A DNA stretch of 64,000 bases from Nocardia xishanensis NBRC 101358 (lineage in GTDB: Bacteria; Actinomycetota; Actinomycetes; Mycobacteriales; Mycobacteriaceae): contig NZ_BDCF01000009.1 in assembly GCF_001613365.1 (NCBI RefSeq), positions 186,001 to 250,000 of the forward strand, read 5' to 3'. How positions within the stretch are numbered: position 1 is the first letter of the stretch; the number at the start of each line of letters is the position of its first letter. Both the position numbers and the translations under genes were made by a program. The notes under the pieces were generated by a model, which was not told the origin of the DNA, ran no database searches, and was given only the letters and a program-made list of their open reading frames with translations. Below are positions 25,893-35,111 of the stretch, one piece after another.

Positions 25893-27098
25893 TCACAAGC
25901 TATTGGCCAGCAACGCGTATTGCGCCGCCACCTTCTGGCGGACGTCGGGCTCCTTGTCGCTGGTCACCACGCCGACGTAGCGCTTGTAGGGCACGTAGCA
26001 GCGGTACTTGTACTCGCGCTCCGGGTCGCCTTTGCTGTTGAGCTGCAGGCACTTCGCGCCCGGGACGTCTCTGGGGGCGTCGATGGGATCGAACTGGTCG
26101 CCGACGGTGTCGATGAGGCCGGTGACGAGTTTCTGGGCGGCGTCGCTGTCGCGGGTGCGGGTCACCGAGCTGGCGTCCACGATGGCGATCTTGTCGACGC
26201 CCGTCTCTTCGATGAGGCGCTGGGTGGCGGCTTCGTCGTCGGCGGAGTGGATGCCGTGGTTGCCGCTGTAGATGGCGAAGGTGACCGGGTCGGGGGAGTG
26301 TCCGCCGCGGTCGGCGACGGCGACGCGGGCCAGCAGGCCGTCCGGGTCGACCTTCAAGGTGTCGAGTTTGGCGACCGGGGTCGGCTGGAATTTGTCCAGC
26401 GCGGGCACCTGGGCGGCGAACGTCTTGTCCACCCAGTTCACCAGGTCGGTGCTGTCGGCGCGGGGACGCTGCACGAACAGCGAGATGACGAACTCGCGGT
26501 GGGCGAGGAAGGCGCCGACGTTGGGAACGCCTGGGCGCCAATGTAGATAGGCGTCGGGGTACTTGGTGGACCCGAGCCTGCGGTTCTGGTCGGAGACGCC
26601 GATGTCGGCGTCCTCCAGTTCGCGGGCGGCGAGCTTGGCGGTGGCCTCGTCGGGGAAGCGGAACACGACGTTGGTGACCGCGGTGGCGTCGGCGGCGGGG
26701 CGGGTCTGCCCGGCGGGATCGGCCTTGTCGGAACCGCTCGCGGCGAAACCGGTCACCATTTTGCGGTTGTCCAGGACCGGTTTGGAGACGTTGGCGACGA
26801 AGTCGAGTGCGGCTTCGGTGTCGGTGAGCACGGTGCTGCCGCGCCCGAAGTTCAGCGACGGATCGATGCGCACGGTGGGTACCACGGCCTCGGACATGCG
26901 CATGCCTTCCAGCAGCGCGCCGTCGCCGCCCGAATCCTGGTCGTAGGCATGCTTGTTCACCGGATAGGTGCCCACTTCCAGTTTGCGGACGTCGAGTTCG
27001 CCAGGTAGCGCGGTGCCCGCCACGCCACTGCACCCGGTCAACGCACCGGCCGCCACCACACACGCCGCCAAGATCGCGATGCGCGAAGTCCGAACCAT
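25893..27098 (-). CDS. Lipoprotein of the DUF7373-type family, copy 4
   Basis: A 401-residue lipoprotein with lipobox ALTGC. It carries LEVGTYPVNK, NVVFRFPDEATAKLAARELE, FQPTPVAKLDTLKVDPDGLLAR and the end VRQKVAAQYALLANSL, and a Cys pair near the C-terminus (AKCLQL, KYRCYVPYKRYVGVV). Its codon use is much richer in G/C at third positions than copies 1-3, so it looks like the resident, older copy and the others like divergent or later additions. It is divergent from the FHA gene. Confidence 0.82.
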   Translation of the reverse strand: MVRTSRIAILAACVVAAGALTGCSGVAGTALPGELDVRKLEVGTYPVNKHAYDQDSGGDGALLEGMRMSEAVVPTVRIDPSLNFGRGSTVLTDTEAALDFVANVSKPVLDNRKMVTGFAASGSDKADPAGQTRPAADATAVTNVVFRFPDEATAKLAARELEDADIGVSDQNRRLGSTKYPDAYLHWRPGVPNVGAFLAHREFVISLFVQRPRADSTDLVNWVDKTFAAQVPALDKFQPTPVAKLDTLKVDPDGLLARVAVADRGGHSPDPVTFAIYSGNHGIHSADDEAATQRLIEETGVDKIAIVDASSVTRTRDSDAAQKLVTGLIDTVGDQFDPIDAPRDVPGAKCLQLNSKGDPEREYKYRCYVPYKRYVGVVTSDKEPDVRQKVAAQYALLANSL

Positions 27099-27196
27099 GA
27101 CAGGCCCCTCGTTCCTCCCGTACCTGCCCTTGAAGTTACCCGACGAACGCCGGGCAGAGCGACCGATCGGACACCGATTGCAATACGCTGGGGGAC

Positions 27197-27244
27197 ATGG
27201 CGACGACCTTGAACCAGACCACCGGTGGAGGCCGATTCCGGTGA
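27197..27244 (+). CDS. Possible 15-codon leader peptide overlapping the FHA gene start
   Basis: ATG with GGGGGAC just upstream opens MATTLNQTTGGGRFR and a TGA. The TGA overlaps the GTG start of the next gene as GTGA, the usual sign of translational coupling. Alternatively the 15 residues are the true N-terminus of the FHA protein, cut off by a one-base frameshift. The sequence alone does not decide. Confidence 0.3.
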   Translation: MATTLNQTTGGGRFR

Positions 27245-28557
27245 AGGATCGGCAGGTCGAGGTCGTCGCGGGGAATCACGCCGTCGCCCGGGTCGCGGGC
27301 GCGGTGCTGGTGGTCGCGCATCGGGGCCGGGACAAGCCGACCGAGGACGCGCCCGCCGTCATCGCGCTGGAATCGCTGGCGGAACTGGTCAGAGCGGCCG
27401 TCGAGCAACAGCCGAACGGTCCCGGCGCGCTGGTCGCCCGCGAGGCGACGCGCTGGCTCATGAAACACGCGGAGCAGATCAGTCCCGGTGTGCCGATAGA
27501 TTTCGGCATTCTCTCCACGGCGGAGAACGGCGGGGTGGCGATCTTCTTGCACGGTGCGGTGACCGCGGTGCTCGCCGGAGACGGCAGGGTCGAGCGGTAT
27601 CGGGGCAGCGACGCGGCGTTCACCGTCGACCGGGTCGCGTCCGTTCCCGCGCTCGGCGTCGCGCTGTTCATCGACGACGACAAGGGCCGGGTTCCGGAAA
27701 TTCCCGAGCGGCGCGGAATCGGCTGGCTGGTCGAAGGTATCGCGCAGGCCGGAGGCGCGATCGTGTGGTCGGACGGCGCTCGTTCACGTTCGGCGCAGGC
27801 CGCCCGGCCGGACACCGCCGAACAGCGTGCGCCGCAGCACCATCGCACGCCTGTCGCGCCGCTGCCGACGGCCCGTATCGATCCGGAACCGCGTCAGCGG
27901 CCGCGCCCCGAACCGCAACCCGCGGCGACGCAGGCGTCGACCTCGATGCTGGACTCGGTGGCCGACCAGCCCGACCCGCACGAGGCCGACACCCAGATCG
28001 GCGGCACCAACCCGGCGCCGCAACCCGATCCGGATCTGCAGCGCCGCCTGGAGGCCACCGCCAAGGCGACCGCGCTCACCGTGAAGGTGATGGGATTCAA
28101 GTGCGCGCGAGCCCATCCCAGCGATCCACGCGCGGCGTTCTGCACCGTCTGCGGCATGCCGGTCGATCAGACCCAGGCGCTGATCGAGGTGGTACGCCCG
28201 CCGCTCGGCATGCTGATCCTCGACGACGGCATGACCTACATGCTGGCCGCCGACGCGGTGCTCGGCCGCGATCCCGAGCATTCCGAGGCGGCGCAGCGCG
28301 GGTTGATTCCGCTGAAGGTCGAGGACAACTCCGGCGGAATGTCGCGCGCGCACGCGGAGATTCGGCTCATCAACTGGGATGTGGCCGTGGTGGACCGCGG
28401 CTCGACCAACGGCACCCGCACGCGGCCGCCCGGGTTCCGCGACTGGATCCGCCTCAATCCCAACCAGCCGATGATCCTGGTACCCGGCACCGAGGTGATG
28501 CTCGGAAACCGGGTGCTGCGCTTCGAGCCCGCCGCGCCGCCGCCGTTCGGAGGCTGA
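27241..28557 (+). CDS. FHA-domain protein with PP2C-like N-terminus and zinc ribbon
   Basis: A 438-residue soluble protein with three parts. Residues 1-185 resemble a degenerate PP2C phosphatase fold (VAGAVLVVAHRGRDKPTEDA, GVAIFLHGAVTAVLAGD) but without clear metal-binding Asp motifs. A Pro-rich linker follows. A zinc-ribbon-like motif (CARAHPSDPRAAFCTVCG) precedes a C-terminal FHA domain with GRDPEHS, SRAHAEIR and DRGSTNGTRTR, which binds phosphothreonine. GGAGG lies nine bases before the GTG start. With the nearby kinase it suggests a phospho-dependent adaptor. The PP2C reading is an inference from pattern only. Confidence 0.83.
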   Translation: MKDRQVEVVAGNHAVARVAGAVLVVAHRGRDKPTEDAPAVIALESLAELVRAAVEQQPNGPGALVAREATRWLMKHAEQISPGVPIDFGILSTAENGGVAIFLHGAVTAVLAGDGRVERYRGSDAAFTVDRVASVPALGVALFIDDDKGRVPEIPERRGIGWLVEGIAQAGGAIVWSDGARSRSAQAARPDTAEQRAPQHHRTPVAPLPTARIDPEPRQRPRPEPQPAATQASTSMLDSVADQPDPHEADTQIGGTNPAPQPDPDLQRRLEATAKATALTVKVMGFKCARAHPSDPRAAFCTVCGMPVDQTQALIEVVRPPLGMLILDDGMTYMLAADAVLGRDPEHSEAAQRGLIPLKVEDNSGGMSRAHAEIRLINWDVAVVDRGSTNGTRTRPPGFRDWIRLNPNQPMILVPGTEVMLGNRVLRFEPAAPPPFGG

Positions 28558-28593
28558 CGGGCCGCCGCGCCCCGACCGGAGCACTTGCCGGAC

Positions 28594-30033
28594 CTAGGAG
28601 TACCGGGACATGCAGGTGTTCTCGCCGTTGAGTACGCCCGCGCGGAAGGCGTCCACCCTGGCGAACCCGCTCGGCACCGTCTTGCCCTGCGCGTCGCTGG
28701 CCGCGAGGCCGTCGGTGAGCAGACCCGACACCGCCTCGTCGAGATCGCCCGCGGCAAGGGAGATGTCGCCTTGGGTGCGTTGGCGATTCGGGTCGGCGAG
28801 CTTGCCGGTGACCACGCCTGCCAGGCAGGCGGCGCGCAGCCCGGTCTTGGCGCCGACCAGCGACTGGCCGTGGCTCTGCTGCACCGCGAGGGTGTAGCGG
28901 GCGATGAAGACGACGTAACCGTTGTAGTCGCCGGTCACTTTGAGCGGCAGCGGGTTGTCCTCGTCGAAGTCGGCGGTGCCGCGTTTGGCGAGCTCGGGGA
29001 TGTCGGTGGCGATGAGATTCTCGGCGGGACAGTAGGAGACAGGCGAGGTGGTGGTTCCGTCGCGGCAGTCGATCTTCGCGCCGCTGTAGTTGTAGGTCGG
29101 GCTGTCTTTCACGGGCAGGATCGCCGCGAGCGCCTTGGTGAGCTCGACCAGGCTCTCCTTATCGATCGGATACTCACCGGTGCTGCCGCCGAGCGTCTGC
29201 GGCAGACCGCCGCGCCGCTGGTTGATCTCGTCGATGTCGATGCCCTTGCACGCCTTGGGGCCGTCGGTGAATCCGATCTGCACCGCGGTGACCCGCTCGA
29301 ACGCGGAGCCGTGCACGCTCTCCGGATCGTCGGGGTCGGAGTCGCGGATCGCGACGGTGGCGGCGAGCACCGTGTTGAGGCCGTCGGAGGTGTTGATGGT
29401 GAAGTGCTTCGACTTGCCCTCCGCCACGTGACGAATGAACGCGCCCGCGAAGCAGTCGGCCTGCTGCTCCTTGACGATCACCGGGTCCTTCGAATCGACG
29501 ATCTTGGCCTGCGCCTGCACGGCGTGCCCGTATTCGTGGGCGAGCACCATGACCACGGCCATCTTGCCGAAGGTGTCCTCCATGGTGGGCAGCAGCACCG
29601 AGCGGTCCCAGCCGATGGAGTTGTCCAAGCGGCAGAAGGCCGCGTTCACCAGCCGGTAGGTCGTCTCCTTGCAGAACTCGGGTGCCTCGTTGCGCGGCGC
29701 CTTCGCGCTCCAGGAGATGCGCCGTTCGACCGGTCGGAATTCGCCGTCGAACTCCTTGCCGTACTCGGCGCGCCAGTAGGTCTGGATGTCGTCGATGGCG
29801 TTGAGCGCCAGGGTGTCGATCGCGCCGCCGTCGCCGTTGGCCGCGGTGAGGTCGGAGTCGGGCACCCCGGCCCGCGGTCCGCTCGGGCCGCTCGTCGTGG
29901 GCAGTCCGGCCACCTTGAACGGATCGTCGTAGACCGAGACCGCACGGCCGTCCACCGTGCGCGTACACCCCGCGAGCAGGGCCATCGCGCACAGCACAAC
30001 CGTAATGACAGCGGTCGCTTGGAGTTTCGGCAA
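28594..30033 (-). CDS. Putative neutral zinc metallopeptidase lipoprotein
   Basis: A 479-residue lipoprotein, signal peptide ending MALLAGC. The zinc motif HEYGHA (VLAHEYGHAVQAQAK) is followed by KEQQADCFAGAF, whose Glu is in position for the third zinc ligand. This is the YpfJ/'neutral zinc metallopeptidase' pattern. An even number of later cysteines (KACKGI, IDCRDG, SYCPAE, RAACLA) suggests disulfides and an exported location. A TTG start with GGGGGAG close upstream is chosen; the frame stays open 24 codons further. It converges with the FHA gene and is divergent from the FHA-ABC gene. The substrate is unknown. Confidence 0.84.
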   Translation of the reverse strand: MPKLQATAVITVVLCAMALLAGCTRTVDGRAVSVYDDPFKVAGLPTTSGPSGPRAGVPDSDLTAANGDGGAIDTLALNAIDDIQTYWRAEYGKEFDGEFRPVERRISWSAKAPRNEAPEFCKETTYRLVNAAFCRLDNSIGWDRSVLLPTMEDTFGKMAVVMVLAHEYGHAVQAQAKIVDSKDPVIVKEQQADCFAGAFIRHVAEGKSKHFTINTSDGLNTVLAATVAIRDSDPDDPESVHGSAFERVTAVQIGFTDGPKACKGIDIDEINQRRGGLPQTLGGSTGEYPIDKESLVELTKALAAILPVKDSPTYNYSGAKIDCRDGTTTSPVSYCPAENLIATDIPELAKRGTADFDEDNPLPLKVTGDYNGYVVFIARYTLAVQQSHGQSLVGAKTGLRAACLAGVVTGKLADPNRQRTQGDISLAAGDLDEAVSGLLTDGLAASDAQGKTVPSGFARVDAFRAGVLNGENTCMSRYS

Positions 30034-30140
30034 AGCTCCCCCTAGTCGGCCGGTAGCACGTTCTCGTCGGTCGCCGGATCGGGGCGAGAGGCGCGTCGGG
30101 GGCACCGCCGATGTCCGGTTGATGGCATAGTATCCGCTGC

Positions 30141-32699
30141 ATGTCTTTACCGGGGGCGCAGACCATCACCGTGCGCCATGATGGAACTGAACGGGTCTTC
30201 GATTCGAATCAGAAAGTCACCATGGGCCGTGCGCCCGAGGTGACGCTGTTCGTCGACAGCCCGCTGGTGTCGCGGGTGCACGCGACACTGGCCTGGCAGG
30301 GGAGTGGCTGGGTTCTCACCGACAACGGCAGTACCAATGGCGTTTTCGTGGACGCGCGCAGGCTGAGTCAGCCGGTGTCCATCGACCGACCGACGCAGGT
30401 CAGGCTCGGCGACGCGATCAGCGGTCCGCTGCTGCACCTGCTGCCCGCCGCGGCGCCGGTCCGGCCCGCGCACACGCCGCAACCGTCGTCGCAGCCGCAG
30501 CAGGCGGTTCGGCAACGGCCGAATTACCAGCATCCGAACCGTCCGCCGGTCGGGCAGCCCGCGCATCAGCCCGCCCCGTCGCACCACCCGCCGGCGCCGC
30601 ATCAGCCGCTGCCCTCGCATCAACCGGTCGGGGCGCACCAGCCGCCCTCGCAGCCGACGCCGCAGCAACCCAACTTCAACATGACCACCAAGGCCGACAC
30701 TTCCGCGCTGCCGCCGCTGCGCGCGAGGGCGTCGACCTCGCCGATCGCCAGGGCGGACCGGATCCCGTCCAGCGGCCTGACCATCGGCCGCACCACCGAC
30801 AACCAGATCGTCGTCAACGATCCGCTGGCCTCCCGCAAGCACGCCCGCCTCGTCGCGGACGACGGCGGCCTCACCATCGAGGACCTCGGCTCGGCGAACG
30901 GCACCTTCGTCAACGGCACCCGCCAGCAGCGAACGGTGCTGCGCGAGCGCGACATCGTCACCATCGGCAACGTCGACTTCGTCGTCCAGCAGGGCACCCT
31001 GGTGCATCGGCAGAAGCCGGTCGCCGAACAAGGTCTGCACGTGCACGGCGTCGGATTCACCGTCGAGGGCAACAAGCAACTGCTCGTCGACGTGAACATG
31101 CAGGCGGGCCGCGGCACGCTCACCGCGCTCATCGGCCCATCGGGCGCGGGCAAGTCGACGCTCTCGAAGCTGATCGCCGGCACCACTCAGCCGTCCGGCG
31201 GCGTGGTGACCTTCGAGGGCCGTAACCTGCACGCCGAGTACGAGGCGCTGCGTTCCCGTATCGGCATGGTCCCGCAGGACGACGTGCTGCACCGGCAGCT
31301 CACGGTGCGCCAGGCGCTCGGCTACGCCGCCGAGCTGCGGCTGCCGCCGGACACCACCAAGGCCGACCGCCAGCAGGTGATCGACGGTGTGCTGAAAGAG
31401 CTTTCGCTCACCGAACACGCCGATACCAGGGTGGACCGGCTCTCCGGCGGTCAGCGCAAGCGCGCGTCGGTGGCGCTCGAACTGCTCACCGGTCCCTCGC
31501 TGCTGATCCTGGACGAGCCGACCTCGGGTCTCGACCCGGCGCTGGACCGGCAGGTCATGGTGATGCTGCGCGAGCTGGCCGACGCGGGTCGCGTGGTCAT
31601 CGTGGTGACCCACTCGGTGGCCTGCCTCGACATGTGCGATCAGGTGCTGCTGCTGGCGCCGGGCGGCAAGACCGCCTTCTGCGGGCATCCGGCCGGTGTC
31701 GGCGGGGCTCTTGGCACCAGCGACTGGGCCGAGATCTTCGCGAACGTGGCGGCCAATCCGGATCAGGCGTTCGCGGCCTACCGATCCAGACAGGCGTTCG
31801 CGCCACCGCCGCCCCCACCGCCGCGCTACGGACCCGCGGGCAGCCCGCCGCAGTCGAGCGGGTTCAAACAGTTCTCCACGCTGGTGCGCAGACAGATCCG
31901 GCTGATCTTCGCCGACCGCGGCTATCTGGTCTTCCTCTTGCTGCTGCCGTTCATTCTGGGTGTGCTGTCGCTGGTTGTGCCCGGCAAGAACGGTTTCGCG
32001 CCCGGCGGACTGACGACCTTGCCCACCGGCGAGATCGTGCGCGTCGGCGGCGGCGAGACTCAGCAATTGCTCGTCGTGCTCATTCTCGGCGCCTGCTTCA
32101 TGGGCGCCACGCTTACCGTGCGCGACCTGGTCGGCGAGCGCACGATCTTCTATCGCGAGCGCGCGGTCGGCCTGCTGCCCTCGGCGTACCTGATGGCCAA
32201 GATCGCGGTGTTCAGCGTCACCGCGTTCCTCCAGGCCGCGGTGCTCGTCGGGATCACGCTGGCGGGCAAGAACCCGCCCGGCGCGGGTGCGGTGTTGTCG
32301 TCCGGCAGTTTCGAGCTGTACATCGACATCGCGCTGACCGCGGTGTGCTGTGTGGTGTTCGGTCTGCTGATCTCGAGCCTGGCGAAGTCGAACGAGCAGG
32401 TCATGCCGATGCTCGTCGTCATGATCATGGTGCAGCTGGTGATGGCGGGCGGGCTCATCCCGGTCACCGACCGTGTCGTCTTGGAACAGCTGTCCTGGTT
32501 GTTCCCCGCGCGCTGGGGTTACGCGGCGGGCGCGTCGACGGTCGACATCAAGACCATCTTCGCGAACGCCCAGCAAGACAAGCTCTGGGACCACACCGCG
32601 GGCATCTGGATCCTCGACGTGACGCTGTTGCTGGTGATCACCGCGCTGCTCGCGTTCGTGACCTGGCAGCGGCTACGGCTGAAGAAGTCGGCGGCGTGA
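30141..32699 (+). CDS. ABC transporter with two FHA domains (Rv1747-like)
   Basis: An 852-residue fused transporter. FHA1 (MGRAPEVTLF, SRVHATLA, GSTNGVFVD) and FHA2 (IGRTTDNQIV, SRKHARLV, GSANGTFVNG) are joined by a Pro/His/Gln linker. The ATPase has Walker A GPSGAGKST near residue 332, signature LSGGQRKR near 434 and Walker B LLILDEPTSGLD. An ABC2-type six-helix membrane domain ends the chain. The order FHA-FHA-ATPase-membrane is that of M. tuberculosis Rv1747, which is phosphorylated by PknF and linked to export of cell-envelope glycolipids. A kinase of that kind is encoded 8 kb away, so similar control is likely here. Confidence 0.93.
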   Translation: MSLPGAQTITVRHDGTERVFDSNQKVTMGRAPEVTLFVDSPLVSRVHATLAWQGSGWVLTDNGSTNGVFVDARRLSQPVSIDRPTQVRLGDAISGPLLHLLPAAAPVRPAHTPQPSSQPQQAVRQRPNYQHPNRPPVGQPAHQPAPSHHPPAPHQPLPSHQPVGAHQPPSQPTPQQPNFNMTTKADTSALPPLRARASTSPIARADRIPSSGLTIGRTTDNQIVVNDPLASRKHARLVADDGGLTIEDLGSANGTFVNGTRQQRTVLRERDIVTIGNVDFVVQQGTLVHRQKPVAEQGLHVHGVGFTVEGNKQLLVDVNMQAGRGTLTALIGPSGAGKSTLSKLIAGTTQPSGGVVTFEGRNLHAEYEALRSRIGMVPQDDVLHRQLTVRQALGYAAELRLPPDTTKADRQQVIDGVLKELSLTEHADTRVDRLSGGQRKRASVALELLTGPSLLILDEPTSGLDPALDRQVMVMLRELADAGRVVIVVTHSVACLDMCDQVLLLAPGGKTAFCGHPAGVGGALGTSDWAEIFANVAANPDQAFAAYRSRQAFAPPPPPPPRYGPAGSPPQSSGFKQFSTLVRRQIRLIFADRGYLVFLLLLPFILGVLSLVVPGKNGFAPGGLTTLPTGEIVRVGGGETQQLLVVLILGACFMGATLTVRDLVGERTIFYRERAVGLLPSAYLMAKIAVFSVTAFLQAAVLVGITLAGKNPPGAGAVLSSGSFELYIDIALTAVCCVVFGLLISSLAKSNEQVMPMLVVMIMVQLVMAGGLIPVTDRVVLEQLSWLFPARWGYAAGASTVDIKTIFANAQQDKLWDHTAGIWILDVTLLLVITALLAFVTWQRLRLKKSAA

Positions 32700-32772
32700 C
32701 CACCTACTCGAGCCGCCACGACCCATGGTCGGGTGGGATCGCGAGCGTGTCGCTCACGCAGCAGGCACACTT

Positions 32773-34491
32773 ATGACTGTGACGGTGCGAGTAGGGGCAG
32801 TGCATCTCGGCTGGGATGTGGTGTCCGTGGCAGCGGGCGGTGGACGTACTCCGATCCGGCCGGTGCAGGTGGAAGGTACGTACACGCCACCGGCGTATTT
32901 GCTGGCCGATTCGTCGGGACGGCTGCACACCGCGGGCGTCGACCGGCAGCGTCCCGATCTCGGGATGGCCATCGCCGACGTCCGCGACATCCTCGGTCAC
33001 CCGCAGATCGTGGTGGCCGGGGCGACCTGGCCCGCGGAGATGGTCTTCCGCGCAAGGATGTACAACCCGCTCGCCGCCATCGGCAAGTACCTACGCGGCA
33101 AACCGGACGTGGTGGCGCTGCCCTTCCCGGACGGCTGGCCGGACGAGAAGGTCGAGGTGTACGCCGAGCTCGTCGAGACGCTCGACGTGGTGGTGGAGCC
33201 GCTGCCGGAGAGCGTCGCGCTCTCGGGTTACGTGCGGGCTCTCGGTTTGGTGCGCGCGCCCGACGGACGCAATCCGCGCGGTGTCGGCGCCACCGGCGTG
33301 TACTCCGACGGCCGCACGATGCTCGTCGTCGCGGTGCACGGGGACGACGAGCAGCCCACCGAATCGGTCGACGTGCCGGTTACCGGCGACGCGATGCGCG
33401 ACGCGCGCTCGGCCGACAACGTGGTGATCGAGGTCATGGCCGCGGCCCGCTCCATCGGAGCTGACACCTCGACGGTGCTGCTGAGCGGCAATGTCTGTTT
33501 CAACGAGGCGTTGCGCTTCGCTTTCCAGAACCACCTGGGCCACCGGTTGCATGTCGCCGATCATCCGATGCACGCGCTGGTGCTCGGGGCCACGCACCTC
33601 TTGGTGACCGACAGTGAGTCGGGTGAGCCGGAGCAAGGGGGCAGGCACGCCGAGGGCGGGCAGCGAAACGACTACGCCCCGCCGCAGCAAGCGCATCCTC
33701 AGCAGCAGATGCAGGCGCCGCAGTGGCAGGCGGACGCGGGGCAGCGGCCGGTCGAACCGGCGCAGCGTCCCGTCGAGCCTGCTCAGCGTCCACCGGAAAC
33801 AGCGCAGCGGCCCGACCTCGGTCCGCCGTCCTCACCGGGATCGCCCGTGGTCACCTACGGCCCCGGCTACCCGACCGCCCCGCCGAGCGCCGAACCGCAG
33901 CCCAGCGAGGAGCCGACCACCCGCGTCACCCGCGAGGATCTGGCGCGCAGTCTGCCGCCGAACCTGGCCGAACTGGGCAGCCGGTTCACCAGGCCGCCGG
34001 GTCAGCAGCCCGACGATCAGCGGACCACCGTGCTGGGTCGTCAGGCGCCCGCCTCGCAGCCGCCCGGTTCCGCGTCGCCGTACCCGCAGGCCGGCCACAA
34101 GGGTTCCTGGCAGGAGCCGTCCGCCGAGGACGCCGAGGACGGCAAAGAGCACAAGGGCAAGCTCTGGAACAAGATGAAGGGCAATCTGTTCGGTGCGCAG
34201 GCCGTGGTAGGCGCGGTGGCGCTCGCCGTGGTGGCGATGCCTTCCGAGGGCGACAGGGTGGAGCTCACTGGCGCCGCCCAGCCGGTCCGCTCGGTGCTCG
34301 GCGAGCCGGCGCCCGCGTCGTGCGGGCTGACGCCGCACATCGCGCCAGAGGATCGCAGGCAGGGGATCGCCACGGTGCGGGTGCCCTCGTCGGCGGAGTC
34401 GGAATGCGCCCCGCCGAACATGGACACGCTCCGATATGTAGTGCCGGGACCGCCGGGCGCTATCGACCCGGGGGCTCCGGTCGAGATCTGA
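32773..34491 (+). CDS. Actin-fold-like membrane protein with Pro/Gln-rich linker
   Basis: A 572-residue protein of unknown role. The first 290 residues resemble a degenerate Hsp70/actin ATPase half: two beta-rich repeats and an adenosine-site-like [16 protein letters not shown] followed by [15 protein letters not shown] 200-residue low-complexity linker rich in Pro, Gln and Glu (repeated [14 protein letters not shown]) leads to one membrane helix ([16 protein letters not shown]) and a short exported tail with two cysteines. It is downstream of the FHA-ABC gene on the same strand, 73 bases away. It shares its general plan with the Rv3446c-like protein and the Hsp70-like protein elsewhere in the window. 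Confidence 0.6.
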   Translation: MTVTVRVGAVHLGWDVVSVAAGGGRTPIRPVQVEGTYTPPAYLLADSSGRLHTAGVDRQRPDLGMAIADVRDILGHPQIVVAGATWPAEMVFRARMYNPLAAIGKYLRGKPDVVALPFPDGWPDEKVEVYAELVETLDVVVEPLPESVALSGYVRALGLVRAPDGRNPRGVGATGVYSDGRTMLVVAVHGDDEQPTESVDVPVTGDAMRDARSADNVVIEVMAAARSIGADTSTVLLSGNVCFNEALRFAFQNHLGHRLHVADHPMHALVLGATHLLVTDSESGEPEQGGRHAEGGQRNDYAPPQQAHPQQQMQAPQWQADAGQRPVEPAQRPVEPAQRPPETAQRPDLGPPSSPGSPVVTYGPGYPTAPPSAEPQPSEEPTTRVTREDLARSLPPNLAELGSRFTRPPGQQPDDQRTTVLGRQAPASQPPGSASPYPQAGHKGSWQEPSAEDAEDGKEHKGKLWNKMKGNLFGAQAVVGAVALAVVAMPSEGDRVELTGAAQPVRSVLGEPAPASCGLTPHIAPEDRRQGIATVRVPSSAESECAPPNMDTLRYVVPGPPGAIDPGAPVEI

Positions 34492-34507
34492 CTGGATTCG
34501 GGTCCCT

Positions 34508-34526
34508 CGATACCTTCCTGGTATCG
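34508..34526 (+). terminator. Small hairpin before rplM
   Basis: A 7-bp stem (CGATACC/GGTATCG) with a five-base loop, 17 bases after the preceding stop and about 140 before rplM. It could end the accessory operon. No U-tract follows. Confidence 0.35.
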
Positions 34527-34667
34527 TTCTGCGTTGGCGTGTGGACGGCCGGGAGATTCCCCGTGGATCACCAGGTCGCACACCGAGGCCCGGGTCTCAA
34601 CCGGCCGCCGGGGTTCACCTCGACCGCACGCTTGGCCGGCAACACCGACGACAGACAGGGAAGCACT

Positions 34668-35111
34668 GTGCCTACGTACAGCCCCAAGGCGGGTGACGTG
34701 ACCCGTAAGTGGTACGTCATCGACGCCACTGACGTAGTGCTCGGCCGTCTTGCCGTCCAGGCAGCGAATCTGCTGCGTGGCAAGAACAAGCCGACCTACG
34801 CGCCGAACTTCGATGGTGGCGACTTCGTCATCATCATCAACGCGGACAAGATTGCCATCTCCGGCAACAAGCGCACCGACAAGCTCATCCACCACCACTC
34901 CGGGCACCCGGGCGGCCTCAAGTCGCGCACTGTCGGTCAGGTGTTGGAGACCCGTCCGGAGCGTCTCGTGGAGAAGGCCGTCAAGGGCATGATCCCGAAG
35001 AACAAGCTGGGCAACGCGATCGCGGGCAAGCTCAAGGTCTACGCGGGCCCGACCCATCCGCACGCCGCTCAGCAGCCCGTTCCGTTCGAGATCAAGCAGG
35101 TGGCCCAGTGA
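34668..35111 (+). CDS. rplM: 50S ribosomal protein L13
   Basis: A 147-residue full-length L13. The N-terminus [20 protein letters not shown], the family signature around [26 protein letters not shown], and the [15 protein letters not shown] segment are all present. A GTG start is used. The stop overlaps the rpsI GTG by four bases (GTGA), the universal rplM-rpsI pairing. A leader of about 175 bases precedes it, in which I see no convincing autoregulatory structure beyond a small hairpin. Confidence 0.97.
   Translation: MPTYSPKAGDVTRKWYVIDATDVVLGRLAVQAANLLRGKNKPTYAPNFDGGDFVIIINADKIAISGNKRTDKLIHHHSGHPGGLKSRTVGQVLETRPERLVEKAVKGMIPKNKLGNAIAGKLKVYAGPTHPHAAQQPVPFEIKQVAQ

Noticed and set aside
30147..32594. 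Open frame of 815 codons opposite the FHA-ABC gene
   Set aside because: The same shadow effect; composition is Arg/Gln/His-rich and without motifs.
34492..34667. Possible L13 autoregulatory leader before rplM
   Set aside because: Only a 7-bp hairpin is visible, far from the start. I could not recognise any known L13 leader structure, so it is listed just as a hairpin.
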